DNA of 64,000 nucleotides, taken from assembly GCA_964582375.1 (NCBI GenBank), contig CAZORL010000005.1, forward strand, positions 15,538 to 79,537, given 5' to 3'. The notes below the pieces were generated by a model, which did not search any database, had not been told where the DNA came from, and was given only the letters and a program-made list of their open reading frames with translations. The first letter of the stretch is position 1, and each line of letters starts with the position of its first letter. The stretch comes from CAKSQF01 sp964582375. GTDB taxonomy: Bacteria > Bacillota > Clostridia > Oscillospirales > CAG-272. The position numbers and the translations under genes are program-made. Shown piece by piece: positions 17,077 through 24,515 of the stretch.

Positions 17077-18501
17077 ATGGGAGGATTTTTTGGAATTGCG
17101 TCAAGAGAAGATTGCCTCCTTGACGTCTTTTTCGGAGTCGATTATCATTCGCACCTCGGAACTCGCCGCGGCGGACTTGCGGCGTACGATAAAGAGATAG
17201 GTCTGCAAAGAAAGATACACAGCATCGAAAATTCGCCGTTTCGCACGAAATTTGAGCATATTTTCGAAGAAATGAAGGGCACGTCCGCTATCGGTTGCAT
17301 CAGCGACACCGATCCCCAGCCCATGCTGATAAGATCAAAGCTCGGTACGTATGCGATATCGACGGTCGGTATCATAAACAACGCCGATGAGCTGATAAGG
17401 CTCTGCCTCGATCTTCCGGGCGGCTATTTTGACGCGATGACGGGCGGTGCGATCAACACGACCGAGCTTGTCGCCGCGCTTATCAACCAAAAAGAGGATT
17501 TCGCCGACGGCATAGCCTATGCACAGAGCATCATCGAGGGTACATGCTCGATAATGTTGCTTACAAGTGACGGCTCGATAATCGCCGCACGCGACAAGGT
17601 CGGCAGACTGCCCCTGCTTGTCGGCAAGGGCGAGAGCGGACATGCGGTGTCCTTTGAGTCGTTCGCTTATCAAAAGCTCGGATATTCCGACGAATATGAG
17701 CTTGGCCCGGGCGAGATCGTCAAGATAACGCCCGATACACTGACAAGGCTTAAAGAACCCGGCAAAAACAAGAAGGTCTGCGCCTTTTTGTGGAGCTATT
17801 ACGGTTACCCGACTGCCACATATGAGGGTGTCAATGTTGAGGCAATGCGTTGTCGCAACGGCGAGATCATGGCAGCATACGATCGAGAAAACGGATTTGA
17901 CGCTGAGGTCGATTATGTCGGTGGTGTCCCCGATTCGGGCACGCCGCACGCGATCGGTTATTCGAACGAGAGCGGCAAAAAATTCGCGCGCGCCTTTATC
18001 AAGTATACGCCAACATGGTCGAGAAGCTTTACGCCAAACAACCAAACCGAGCGTAACAAGGTCGCAAAAATGAAGCAGATACCTGTTCACGATTATATAA
18101 AGGACAAAAATCTGCTTTTTGTGGATGATTCGATCGTCCGTGGTACACAGCTCAAGGAAACGGTCGATTTTCTTTATGAAAACGGAGCAAAGTCGGTTCA
18201 TATGCGTTCCGCGTGTCCGCCGATCATGTTCGGATGCAAATATCTGAATTTCTCGCGCTCGACGAGCAACATGGAGCTTATCGCGCGCCGTGTGATCATG
18301 GAGCTTGAGGGCGAGGACGGATTTGAGCATGTCGACGAGTACTCGGACGGCAGAACCGAGCGCGGCAGAGCACTTCGCCGCGAGATCTGCAAGAAATTCA
18401 AATTTGACAGCCTTGAGTTCCAATCGCTTGAGGGTATAATCAAAGCCATCGGTCTTCCCGAATGCGATCTTTGTACCTATTGTTGGAACGGTAAAGGATA
18501 A
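17077..18501 (+). CDS. purF: PurF-type amidophosphoribosyltransferase lacking the nucleophile Cys
   Basis: Homologue of the first committed purine enzyme (PRPP + glutamine to phosphoribosylamine); 474 residues. The family normally starts M/pro-C-G-I-F-G, with Cys as glutaminase nucleophile. Here the start reads MGGFFGIASREDC, so Gly occupies that place and the next Cys is residue 13. The rest looks intact: SHLGTRRGG, the PRPP loop LLFVDDSIVRGTQLKE (about 346-361), and candidate [4Fe-4S] ligands Cys235, Cys387 and CDLCTYC (463-469). I know of this GG variant in other anaerobes and Bacteroides, so it is a lineage, not a sequencing slip. It may use free ammonia or a partner glutaminase. No strong ribosome site; the start fits the alignment. 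A 17-bp hairpin overlaps the stop. Confidence 0.9.
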   Translation: MGGFFGIASREDCLLDVFFGVDYHSHLGTRRGGLAAYDKEIGLQRKIHSIENSPFRTKFEHIFEEMKGTSAIGCISDTDPQPMLIRSKLGTYAISTVGIINNADELIRLCLDLPGGYFDAMTGGAINTTELVAALINQKEDFADGIAYAQSIIEGTCSIMLLTSDGSIIAARDKVGRLPLLVGKGESGHAVSFESFAYQKLGYSDEYELGPGEIVKITPDTLTRLKEPGKNKKVCAFLWSYYGYPTATYEGVNVEAMRCRNGEIMAAYDRENGFDAEVDYVGGVPDSGTPHAIGYSNESGKKFARAFIKYTPTWSRSFTPNNQTERNKVAKMKQIPVHDYIKDKNLLFVDDSIVRGTQLKETVDFLYENGAKSVHMRSACPPIMFGCKYLNFSRSTSNMELIARRVIMELEGEDGFEHVDEYSDGRTERGRALRREICKKFKFDSLEFQSLEGIIKAIGLPECDLCTYCWNGKG

Positions 18502-18525
18502 AAGCGGAGCTTTTATCCTTTACCG
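18489..18525 (+). terminator. 17-bp hairpin overlapping purF stop
   Basis: CGGTAAAGGATAAAAGC (18489-18505) and its exact complement (18509-18525) around GGA. The purF stop (18499-18501) lies in the 5' arm. No T tract follows, so it may protect or process the mRNA rather than terminate. Confidence 0.55.
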
Positions 18526-18527
18526 AA

Positions 18528-18781
18528 GTTTTGACTTGCCCTCCGAGGGAGGGCATTCGCAAAGCGAAACGTCNNNNNNNNNNNNNNNNNNNNNNNNNNN
18601 NNNNNNNNNNNNNNNNNNNNNNNNNNNNNNNNNNNNNNNNNNNNNNNNNNNNNNNNNNNNNNNNNNNNNNNNNTTCGCAAAGCGAAACGTCAAAACGCTA
18701 TCAAATGAAGAATAGCGATAATTTACCGCAGTTTTGACTTGCCCTCCGAGTGAGGGCATTCGCAGAGCGAAACGTCAAAAC
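18528..18781. repeat. Tandem cloverleaf-forming repeat array (about 85-base units)
   Basis: Units contain an outer stem GTTTTGAC / GTCAAAAC enclosing two hairpins, GCCCTC-5-GAGGGC and TTCGC-aaa/aga-GCGAA. A further CGCTAT / ATAGCG stem lies between units. A copy at 18528-18573 is cut by the N run, a partial copy starts at 18674, and a full copy occupies 18731-18781. The last two are 85 bases apart. The 328-base purF-purM interval is made up entirely of this array. Confidence 0.85.
18574..18673. other. Assembly gap (100 N)
   Basis: Scaffold gap inside the cloverleaf repeat array. True length and copy number are unknown, and 100 N is a placeholder size. Confidence 0.98.
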
Positions 18782-18829
18782 GCTATCAAATGAAAAACGC
18801 CTATGATTTACTGAAAGGAAAGCTTTAAT

Positions 18830-19870
18830 ATGAAAAATTCACGATCGGACAGCTACGCAAAAGCGGGCGTCGATATTACTGCGGGCTATCGCTCTGTTGA
18901 GCTTATGAAGGGTCACATCGCAAGAACGAAGACCGAGGGTTGCCTTGATGATATAGGCGGATTCGGCGGATGTTTCGGACTTGATCTTGGCGGCATAGAT
19001 GAGCCGGTGCTTGTATCGGGTACGGACGGTGTCGGTACCAAGATAAGACTTGCCATGCTCATGGACAAGCACGACACCATCGGCATCGACTGCGTTGCCA
19101 TGTGCGTCAACGATATAATCTGTTGCGGCGCAAAGCCCCTTTTCTTCCTTGATTATATTGCTTGCGGAAAGAATGTCCCCGAGAAGATCGCATCGATCGT
19201 CGGCGGTGTTGCCGAGGGCTGTGTCCGTGCGGGATGCGCACTTATCGGCGGCGAGACTGCCGAGCATCCGGGACTTATGGCAGAGGACGATTACGACCTT
19301 GCGGGCTACAGCACGGGCGTTGTCGATAAAAAGAAGATACTTGACAAAAACAGTGTAAAAGAGGGCGATGTCGTTATCGCGCTCGCATCCTCGGGCGTGC
19401 ATTCGAACGGATTTTCGCTCGTGCGTCGCGTGTTTGATATCGAAAATGCCGATCTGTCCGCACCCGTCCCCGAGCTTGGCGGCAGATCGCTCGGCGAGGT
19501 GCTTCTCACACCGACCAAGATCTATGTTAGATCGATGCTCTCGCTCTTTGAAAAGGTGAGCGTCAAGGCGGTGTCCCACATCACGGGCGGCGGATTTTAC
19601 GAAAATATTCCGCGTGCACTGCCTGACGGATACTCGGTAAAGGTCAACAGAGCATCTCTGAAGATCCTGCCGATATTCGAGCTTATAAAGAAGGTTGGCG
19701 GCATATCCGATCACGATATGTTCAACACCTTTAACATGGGCGTCGGAATGAGTGTCACGGTTGCCGCAGAGGATGCCGAAAAGGCACTCTCGATTCTTCG
19801 TGAGGCGGGCGAGGATGCCTACATCATCGGCAGCGTGATACGCTCCGATGAAGGCGTAATAATCGACTGA
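18830..19870 (+). CDS. purM: PurM, phosphoribosylformylglycinamidine cyclo-ligase
   Basis: ATP-dependent closure of the imidazole ring (FGAM to AIR). 346 residues, standard length. It starts with YAKAGVDITAGYRSVELMK, then GGFGGCFGLDL, the nucleotide-binding LVSGTDGVGTKIRLA, and DCVAMCVNDIICCGAKPLFFLDY, then LIGGETAEHPG and the C-terminal HITGGGFYENIPRALP. All are family hallmarks. Ribosome site ggaaag precedes the ATG. It lies directly after the repeat array, so translation or mRNA stability may be uncoupled from purF. Confidence 0.97.
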   Translation: MKNSRSDSYAKAGVDITAGYRSVELMKGHIARTKTEGCLDDIGGFGGCFGLDLGGIDEPVLVSGTDGVGTKIRLAMLMDKHDTIGIDCVAMCVNDIICCGAKPLFFLDYIACGKNVPEKIASIVGGVAEGCVRAGCALIGGETAEHPGLMAEDDYDLAGYSTGVVDKKKILDKNSVKEGDVVIALASSGVHSNGFSLVRRVFDIENADLSAPVPELGGRSLGEVLLTPTKIYVRSMLSLFEKVSVKAVSHITGGGFYENIPRALPDGYSVKVNRASLKILPIFELIKKVGGISDHDMFNTFNMGVGMSVTVAAEDAEKALSILREAGEDAYIIGSVIRSDEGVIID

Positions 19871-19882
19871 CGGGTGCAGGAT

Positions 19883-20512
19883 ATGAAAAAAATCGTTGTC
19901 TTGGTCTCGGGCGGAGGGACCAATCTTCAAGCACTTATTGACGCAGAGGTGCGCGGAGAACTCGGAAATGGGAAAATAACCGCCGTTATTTCTTCAAAAT
20001 CGGGCGTTTATGCTCTTGAAAGGGCAAAAAACGCAGGCATAAAGACGATAGTTCTTCCGCGATCCGAGTACGCCTCGGTTGCCGATTACAGCAGGGCGAT
20101 GCGTGACAGGCTTGTCTCGGAGGGGGCGGATCTGGTCGTTTATGCAGGATTTATGACCATCCTTGACGGCAGTGTCTGCGATGCGTTTGCTGGCAGGATG
20201 ATAAATGTCCACCCCGCACTCATCCCATCCTTCTGCGGCAAGGGATTTTACGGGCTTCACGTTCACGAGGCTGCCCTTGCGAAAGGGGTAAAGGTCTCGG
20301 GTGCTACCGTGCATTTTGTGACCGCCGAGTGCGATGCGGGTCCGATCATACTTCAAAAAGCGGTCGAGGTCAGGGATGACGACACTCCCGAGACACTCCA
20401 GCACCGCATAATGGAAAGTGCCGAATGGAAGATCCTTCCAATGGCTGTAAAGCTTTTTTGCGACGACAAGCTGACCATCTCGGACGGTCGGGTTTATATT
20501 AATAACAATTAA
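19883..20512 (+). CDS. purN: PurN, phosphoribosylglycinamide formyltransferase
   Basis: Transfers formyl from 10-formyl-THF to GAR. 209 residues, typical. It starts KKIVVLVSGGGTNLQALIDA; the folate-site segment MINVHPALIPSFCGKGFYGLHVHEAAL carries the catalytic Asn-His, and the conserved Asp lies in AECDAGPIILQ. I take the ATG at 19883; a GTG at 19874 would add three residues. It follows purM by 12 bases. Its cosubstrate is made by fhs, last in the operon. Confidence 0.95.
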   Translation: MKKIVVLVSGGGTNLQALIDAEVRGELGNGKITAVISSKSGVYALERAKNAGIKTIVLPRSEYASVADYSRAMRDRLVSEGADLVVYAGFMTILDGSVCDAFAGRMINVHPALIPSFCGKGFYGLHVHEAALAKGVKVSGATVHFVTAECDAGPIILQKAVEVRDDDTPETLQHRIMESAEWKILPMAVKLFCDDKLTISDGRVYINNN

Positions 20513-20533
20513 AATAATCGAAGGGAATGCAAA

Positions 20534-21250
20534 ATGGAAATAAGAAATCTTGATAGCGAGCTTGGATCTCTGTCCTATCACGGCAGAGGAATAATGGTCG
20601 GCAGAAGTGTCGATGGAAAGTCGGCGATAATCGCTTATTTTATCATGGGCAGAAGTGAAAACAGCCGCAATCGCATTTTCGTGACTGAGGGTGACGGCAT
20701 AAGGACAGAGGCGTTCGATCCGTCCAAGATGGTCGATCCTCATCTCATTATCTATGCGCCCGTCCGCGTGCTCGGCAACAAGACGATAGTCACCAACGGC
20801 GATCAGACCGATACCATTTACGAGCTTATGGACAGGCAGATGACCTTCGAGCAGGCACTGCGAACCCGTGAATTTGAGGATGACGCGCCGAACTACACAC
20901 CGCGCATCTCGGGCATAGTCCATCACGAGTCGGGACTTATGAATTTCGCACTTTCGATCATCAAATCGGCAGAGGGCGACCCGACATCCTGTCAGAGATA
21001 CACCTTTGCTTACAATACGCCGGCATGCGGCAGAGCGAAGTTCATTCACACATATATGGGCGACGGATCGCCGCTTCCGAGCTTCGAGGGCGAGCCGAAG
21101 ACGCTTGAACTTCCCGATCTCGGCATAGACGAGATGACCGATCTTATTTGGAATAGTCTCAACGACGACAATAAGGTCTCGCTTTTTGTGAGATATATAG
21201 ACCTCGAAACCGGCAGTTACGAGTCAAGAATAGTAAATAAAAACAAATAA
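20534..21250 (+). CDS. purO: PurO, archaeal-type IMP cyclohydrolase
   Basis: Predicted to catalyse the last purine step, FAICAR to IMP; 238 residues. It is unrelated to the cyclohydrolase half of PurH. The family layout is visible: YHGRGIMVGRSVDGKSAIIAYFIMGRSENSRNR at the N terminus, then DPHLIIYAPVRV, YTPRISGI, and an Asp/Asn-rich C terminus (LNDDNKVSLFVRYID). It lies 21 bases after purN and 11 before a stand-alone AICAR transformylase. Together they replace bifunctional PurH. Ribosome site gaaggga. PurO was first described in archaea and also occurs in some anaerobic bacteria. Confidence 0.88.
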   Translation: MEIRNLDSELGSLSYHGRGIMVGRSVDGKSAIIAYFIMGRSENSRNRIFVTEGDGIRTEAFDPSKMVDPHLIIYAPVRVLGNKTIVTNGDQTDTIYELMDRQMTFEQALRTREFEDDAPNYTPRISGIVHHESGLMNFALSIIKSAEGDPTSCQRYTFAYNTPACGRAKFIHTYMGDGSPLPSFEGEPKTLELPDLGIDEMTDLIWNSLNDDNKVSLFVRYIDLETGSYESRIVNKNK

Positions 21251-21261
21251 GGAGCACCGAA

Positions 21262-22446
21262 ATGAAAGAATTTGAGCTGAAATACGGCTGTAATCCCAAC
21301 CAAAAGCCTTCAAAAATATATATGAAGGACGACAGCGACCTTCCGATCGAGATCCTTTGCGGCAGACCGGGCTATATTAACTTCCTTGATGCATTCAATT
21401 CGTGGCAGCTCGTCAGAGAGCTGAAGACGGTGCTCGGTATGCCTGCGGCAACCTCGTTTAAGCACGTCAGCCCGACCTCTGCGGCAGTCGGAACGAAACT
21501 TCCCGAAAAGCTCAAAAAGGCATGCTTTGTCGATGATATCGAGGGTCTTGACGACTCGCCGCTTGCCTGTGCATACGCAAGAGCAAGAGGAACCGACCGT
21601 ATGTCCTCGTTCGGCGACTGGATCGCGCTGTCGGATGTTTGCGACGTGACGACCGCAAAGCTCATCGCAAGAGAGGTGTCCGACGGCATTATCGCCCCCG
21701 GCTACGAGCCTGAGGCACTCGAGATCTTGAAGGGCAAGCGTCGCGGCAATTATAACATCGTAAAGATCGACCCCGACTATGTTCCTGCCGAAAAGGAGAC
21801 AAAAGAGGTCTTCGGCATAACCTTTGAGCAGGGAAGAAACAATTTTGCGATCAACGCCGAGCTTCTTTCCAATGTCGTGACCGAAAATAAAGAGCTTCCC
21901 GAAAGTGCCGTGCGCGATCTTATCATTTCGCTGATCACTCTTAAATATACTCAGTCCAACTCGGTCTGCTACGCATACGACGGTCAGGCGATCGGCGTCG
22001 GTGCGGGTCAGCAGTCGCGTATTCACTGCACACGTCTTGCAGGTACGAAAGCGGACACATGGCAGCTTCGTCAGCATGACAAAGTCCTCTCTCTCCCCTT
22101 CAAGGATGGCATGGGCAGAGCCGATCGCGACAACGTGATCGACGGATATATCAACCAAAACGAGGAAGACGTCTGCGCAGACGGCATTTGGCAGAAATAT
22201 TTCACCACACGTCCCGAGCCGTTTACACGCGAGGAGCAGAGAGCATATCTTAACACCTTGGACGGTGTCAGCCTCGGCTCGGATGCGTTCTTCCCCTTTG
22301 ACGACAATATCGAGCGTGCAAAACGCAGCGGCGTTTCCTACATAGCCGAGCCCGGCGGCTCCATTCGCGACGACGTGGTCATCGATTGTTGCAACAAATA
22401 CAACATAGCGATGGCATTTACGGGAATGAGATTGTTCCACCACTGA
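21262..22446 (+). CDS. Stand-alone AICAR transformylase (PurH C-terminal domain)
   Basis: Formylates AICAR with 10-formyl-THF to FAICAR. 394 residues, about the size of the transformylase half of PurH (whole PurH is about 510). It starts ELKYGCNPNQKPSKI, with the catalytic Lys-His in TSFKHVSPTSAAVG, then SSFGDWIALSD, QSNSVCYAYDGQAIGVGAGQQSRIHC and the C-terminal EPGGSIRDDVVIDCCNKYNI. No IMP cyclohydrolase domain is fused; PurO upstream supplies it. Ribosome site aaggagc. The stop codon lies within the first bases of a repeat that recurs after the next gene. Confidence 0.93.
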   Translation: MKEFELKYGCNPNQKPSKIYMKDDSDLPIEILCGRPGYINFLDAFNSWQLVRELKTVLGMPAATSFKHVSPTSAAVGTKLPEKLKKACFVDDIEGLDDSPLACAYARARGTDRMSSFGDWIALSDVCDVTTAKLIAREVSDGIIAPGYEPEALEILKGKRRGNYNIVKIDPDYVPAEKETKEVFGITFEQGRNNFAINAELLSNVVTENKELPESAVRDLIISLITLKYTQSNSVCYAYDGQAIGVGAGQQSRIHCTRLAGTKADTWQLRQHDKVLSLPFKDGMGRADRDNVIDGYINQNEEDVCADGIWQKYFTTRPEPFTREEQRAYLNTLDGVSLGSDAFFPFDDNIERAKRSGVSYIAEPGGSIRDDVVIDCCNKYNIAMAFTGMRLFHH

Positions 22447-22505
22447 TTTGGAATTAGGAATTAGGAGTTAGGAATTAGGAATTGGTGGGATTTGTTTGTT
22501 TTTTG
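22444..22505 (+). repeat. Left flanking repeat of the four-helix-bundle cassette
   Basis: Begins TGATTTGGAATTAGGAAT, continues with more GGAATTA iterations and ends TGGGATTTGTTTGTTTT. The TGA is the stop of the upstream gene. The same block follows the next gene. Confidence 0.85.
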
Positions 22506-22564
22506 AAGACAAATGGATGGAAGATGTGAGGAATTAGAAATAAGTTCGGCGAAGGTGTTTGTGC

Positions 22565-22921
22565 GTGGGAGAGAATGCTATAAAAAACAAGAGTGCGGAG
22601 TTTGCTGTCAGAATTGTACATGCGTGCCGTTATCTTGCTGATGAGAAAAAAGAATATGTCATCTCAAGGCAACTTCTCCGCAGTGGGACGAGCATTGGAG
22701 CGAATGTTTCCGAGGCTCAATACGGAATCAGCCGAGGAGATTTCGTCAACAAACTGTATATCGCTTTGAAGGAAACTTCCGAAACGCTTTATTGGCTACG
22801 ATTGCTTTTTGAAGGCGGTTATTTCACCGAACGCGAATATTCCTCCCTTTACCGAGATTGCGAGGAACTCAGAAGGATCTTGTCCGCCATCACGAAAACA
22901 GCGCGAAACAAAAATGACTGA
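22565..22921 (+). CDS. Four-helix-bundle protein (23S rRNA intervening-sequence family)
   Basis: 118-residue all-alpha protein of the family encoded in 23S rRNA intervening sequences and often found alone between repeats. Hallmarks: KSAEFAVRIVHACRYL, then LLRSGTSIGANVSEA, KLYIALKETSETLYWLRLL and the final YRDCEELRRILSAIT. Molecular role unknown; the fold forms pentamers in a solved relative. I prefer the GTG at 22565, with GAAGG 9 bases upstream; a TTG at 22559 is an alternative. It sits inside the purine operon between AICAR transformylase and purD and has no purine role. Direct repeats on both sides point to insertion as a cassette. Confidence 0.9.
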   Translation: MGENAIKNKSAEFAVRIVHACRYLADEKKEYVISRQLLRSGTSIGANVSEAQYGISRGDFVNKLYIALKETSETLYWLRLLFEGGYFTEREYSSLYRDCEELRRILSAITKTARNKND

Positions 22922-23058
22922 TTTGGAATTAGGAATTAGGANNNNNNNNNNNNNNNNNNNNNNNNNNNNNNNNNNNNNNNNNNNNNNNNNNNNNNNNNNN
23001 NNNNNNNNNNNNNNNNNNNNNNNNNNNNNNNNNNNNNNNNNTGGGATTTGTTTGTTTT
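22919..23058 (+). repeat. Right flanking repeat of the four-helix-bundle cassette
   Basis: Starts TGATTTGGAATTAGGAAT at the stop codon of the four-helix gene, is interrupted by 100 N, then ends TGGGATTTGTTTGTTTT, matching the left copy. Confidence 0.85.
22942..23041. other. Assembly gap (100 N)
   Basis: Scaffold gap inside the GGAATTA-type repeat. The true length is unknown. Confidence 0.98.
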
Positions 23059-23092
23059 GCGGAATAAATGATAATAAATGATAAAACAGGAA

Positions 23093-23144
23093 AACGAAAC
23101 CTTTTTGCTGTCAAAAAACAAGTGACAAGGCAAAAAGTTTCGTT
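23093..23144. repeat. Long imperfect hairpin before purD
   Basis: aacgaaac-ctttttgctgtc (23093-23112) pairs with gacaaggcaaaaa-gtttcgtt (23124-23144) with one or two mismatches. It is followed by an inverted copy of the aattaggaat motif (23145-23176). It is part of the inserted segment and not an obvious terminator. Confidence 0.6.
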
Positions 23145-23199
23145 CATTCCTAATTTCTAATTCCTCATTCCTAATTGAAGAAAAATAACGAGGTTTGAT

Positions 23200-24474
23200 A
23201 TGACTATACTTGTAATCGGTTCCGGTGGGCGAGAGCACGCCATTATAAAAAAGGTTAAAGAAAACAGATCGGTCGAGCGAGTGTTTGCACTTCCCGGGAA
23301 CGGGGGGATCGCTGCCGATGCCGAGTGCGTTGACATAAAGGCGACCGATCTTGATGCCATAGTGTCGTTTGCGGTCGATAACAAGATCGACTATGCGATC
23401 GTTGCGCCCGATGACCCGCTCGTCCTCGGGCTTGTCGATCGTCTTGAAGAGGTCGGTGTGCCCTGCTTCGGCCCGAGAAGATCAGCGGCGATAATCGAGG
23501 GCAGCAAGGTCTTTTCGAAGGATCTTATGAAAAAATACGGCATTCCGACCGCTCGCTACGAGGTCTTCTCCGATCCCGAGGCGGCACTTTCCTATGTCGA
23601 GAGTGCACCTCTGCCGACCGTTATCAAGGCGGACGGTCTGGCACTCGGCAAGGGTGTCATAATTGCCGAGACGAGAGAGCAGGCAAGAGATGCGGTCATC
23701 TCGATAATGAAGGACAGAAAATTCGGCGAGAGCGGTAAGGAGATCGTCATCGAGGAATTTCTCGAAGGGCCGGAGGTGTCGGTGCTGTCGTTTACCGACG
23801 GCAAGACGGTCGTTCCGATGGTCTCGTCAATGGATCACAAACGTGCACTTGACAACGATCGCGGACTTAACACGGGCGGTATGGGCACGGTCGCACCGAA
23901 CCCGTATTACACAAACGCCGTTGCTGATGAGTGCATGAAAAAGATCTTCGTCCCGACTATCGAAGCGATGAGGGCAGAGGGCAGGACATTTAAGGGTTGC
24001 CTCTATTTCGGACTTATGATCACCGGGGACGGACCGAAGGTCATCGAGTACAATTGCCGTTTCGGTGACCCCGAAACTCAGGTCGTGCTCCCACTTTTGA
24101 AGACCGATCTGCTGGAGGTCATGATGGCGGTGACAAACGAGACATTGTCCGATGTGTCGGTCGAATTTTCAAATGAGTCCGCCTGCTGTGTCATCATGGC
24201 ATCAAACGGCTACCCTGCCTCCTACGAAAAGGGCTTTGAGATAGAGATCCCCGAGGACATAGCCGATTCCGTTTACATCGCAGGGGCTGCTCTGTCGAGG
24301 GGTCACCTTGTAACAAACGGCGGACGCGTGCTCGGTGTCACGAGCGTCAGACCGACGCTTGATAAGGCGATCGAGGCATCCTACGAAAAGGTGTCAAGGA
24401 TCAAATTTGACAACAGCTTTTATCGACACGATATCGGAAAAAGGGCACTTGCGGCTCTTGGTGATAAAGCCTGA
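23200..24474 (+). CDS. purD: PurD, phosphoribosylamine-glycine ligase
   Basis: ATP-grasp enzyme making GAR from phosphoribosylamine and glycine. 424 residues, standard. N-terminal ILVIGSGGREHAI, ATP-grasp ADGLALGKGV and EEFLEGPEVSVLSF, the signature DHKRALDNDRGLNTGGMGT, and the metal-binding VIEYNCRFGDPETQV. Ribosome site aacgagg. The operon resumes here after about 750 bases of inserted repeat and four-helix gene. Confidence 0.97.
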   Translation: MTILVIGSGGREHAIIKKVKENRSVERVFALPGNGGIAADAECVDIKATDLDAIVSFAVDNKIDYAIVAPDDPLVLGLVDRLEEVGVPCFGPRRSAAIIEGSKVFSKDLMKKYGIPTARYEVFSDPEAALSYVESAPLPTVIKADGLALGKGVIIAETREQARDAVISIMKDRKFGESGKEIVIEEFLEGPEVSVLSFTDGKTVVPMVSSMDHKRALDNDRGLNTGGMGTVAPNPYYTNAVADECMKKIFVPTIEAMRAEGRTFKGCLYFGLMITGDGPKVIEYNCRFGDPETQVVLPLLKTDLLEVMMAVTNETLSDVSVEFSNESACCVIMASNGYPASYEKGFEIEIPEDIADSVYIAGAALSRGHLVTNGGRVLGVTSVRPTLDKAIEASYEKVSRIKFDNSFYRHDIGKRALAALGDKA

Positions 24475-24515
24475 AAATTTAGATTTGACGGTTTGAAAGG
24501 AAAGTCATAAGAAAC

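Noticed and set aside
17077..17120. Sequencing error as the cause of the missing PurF Cys
   Set aside because: The reading frame is intact and the MGGFFG start is consistent with a GG variant I recall in other anaerobes; a frameshift would disrupt the downstream SHLGTRRGG motif.
18520..18759. Short frames running through the N run on both strands
   Set aside because: They translate repeat hairpins and N; not genes.
18528..18781. CRISPR-like array
   Set aside because: The units are contiguous, structured repeats without unique spacers of constant length, and there are no cas genes.
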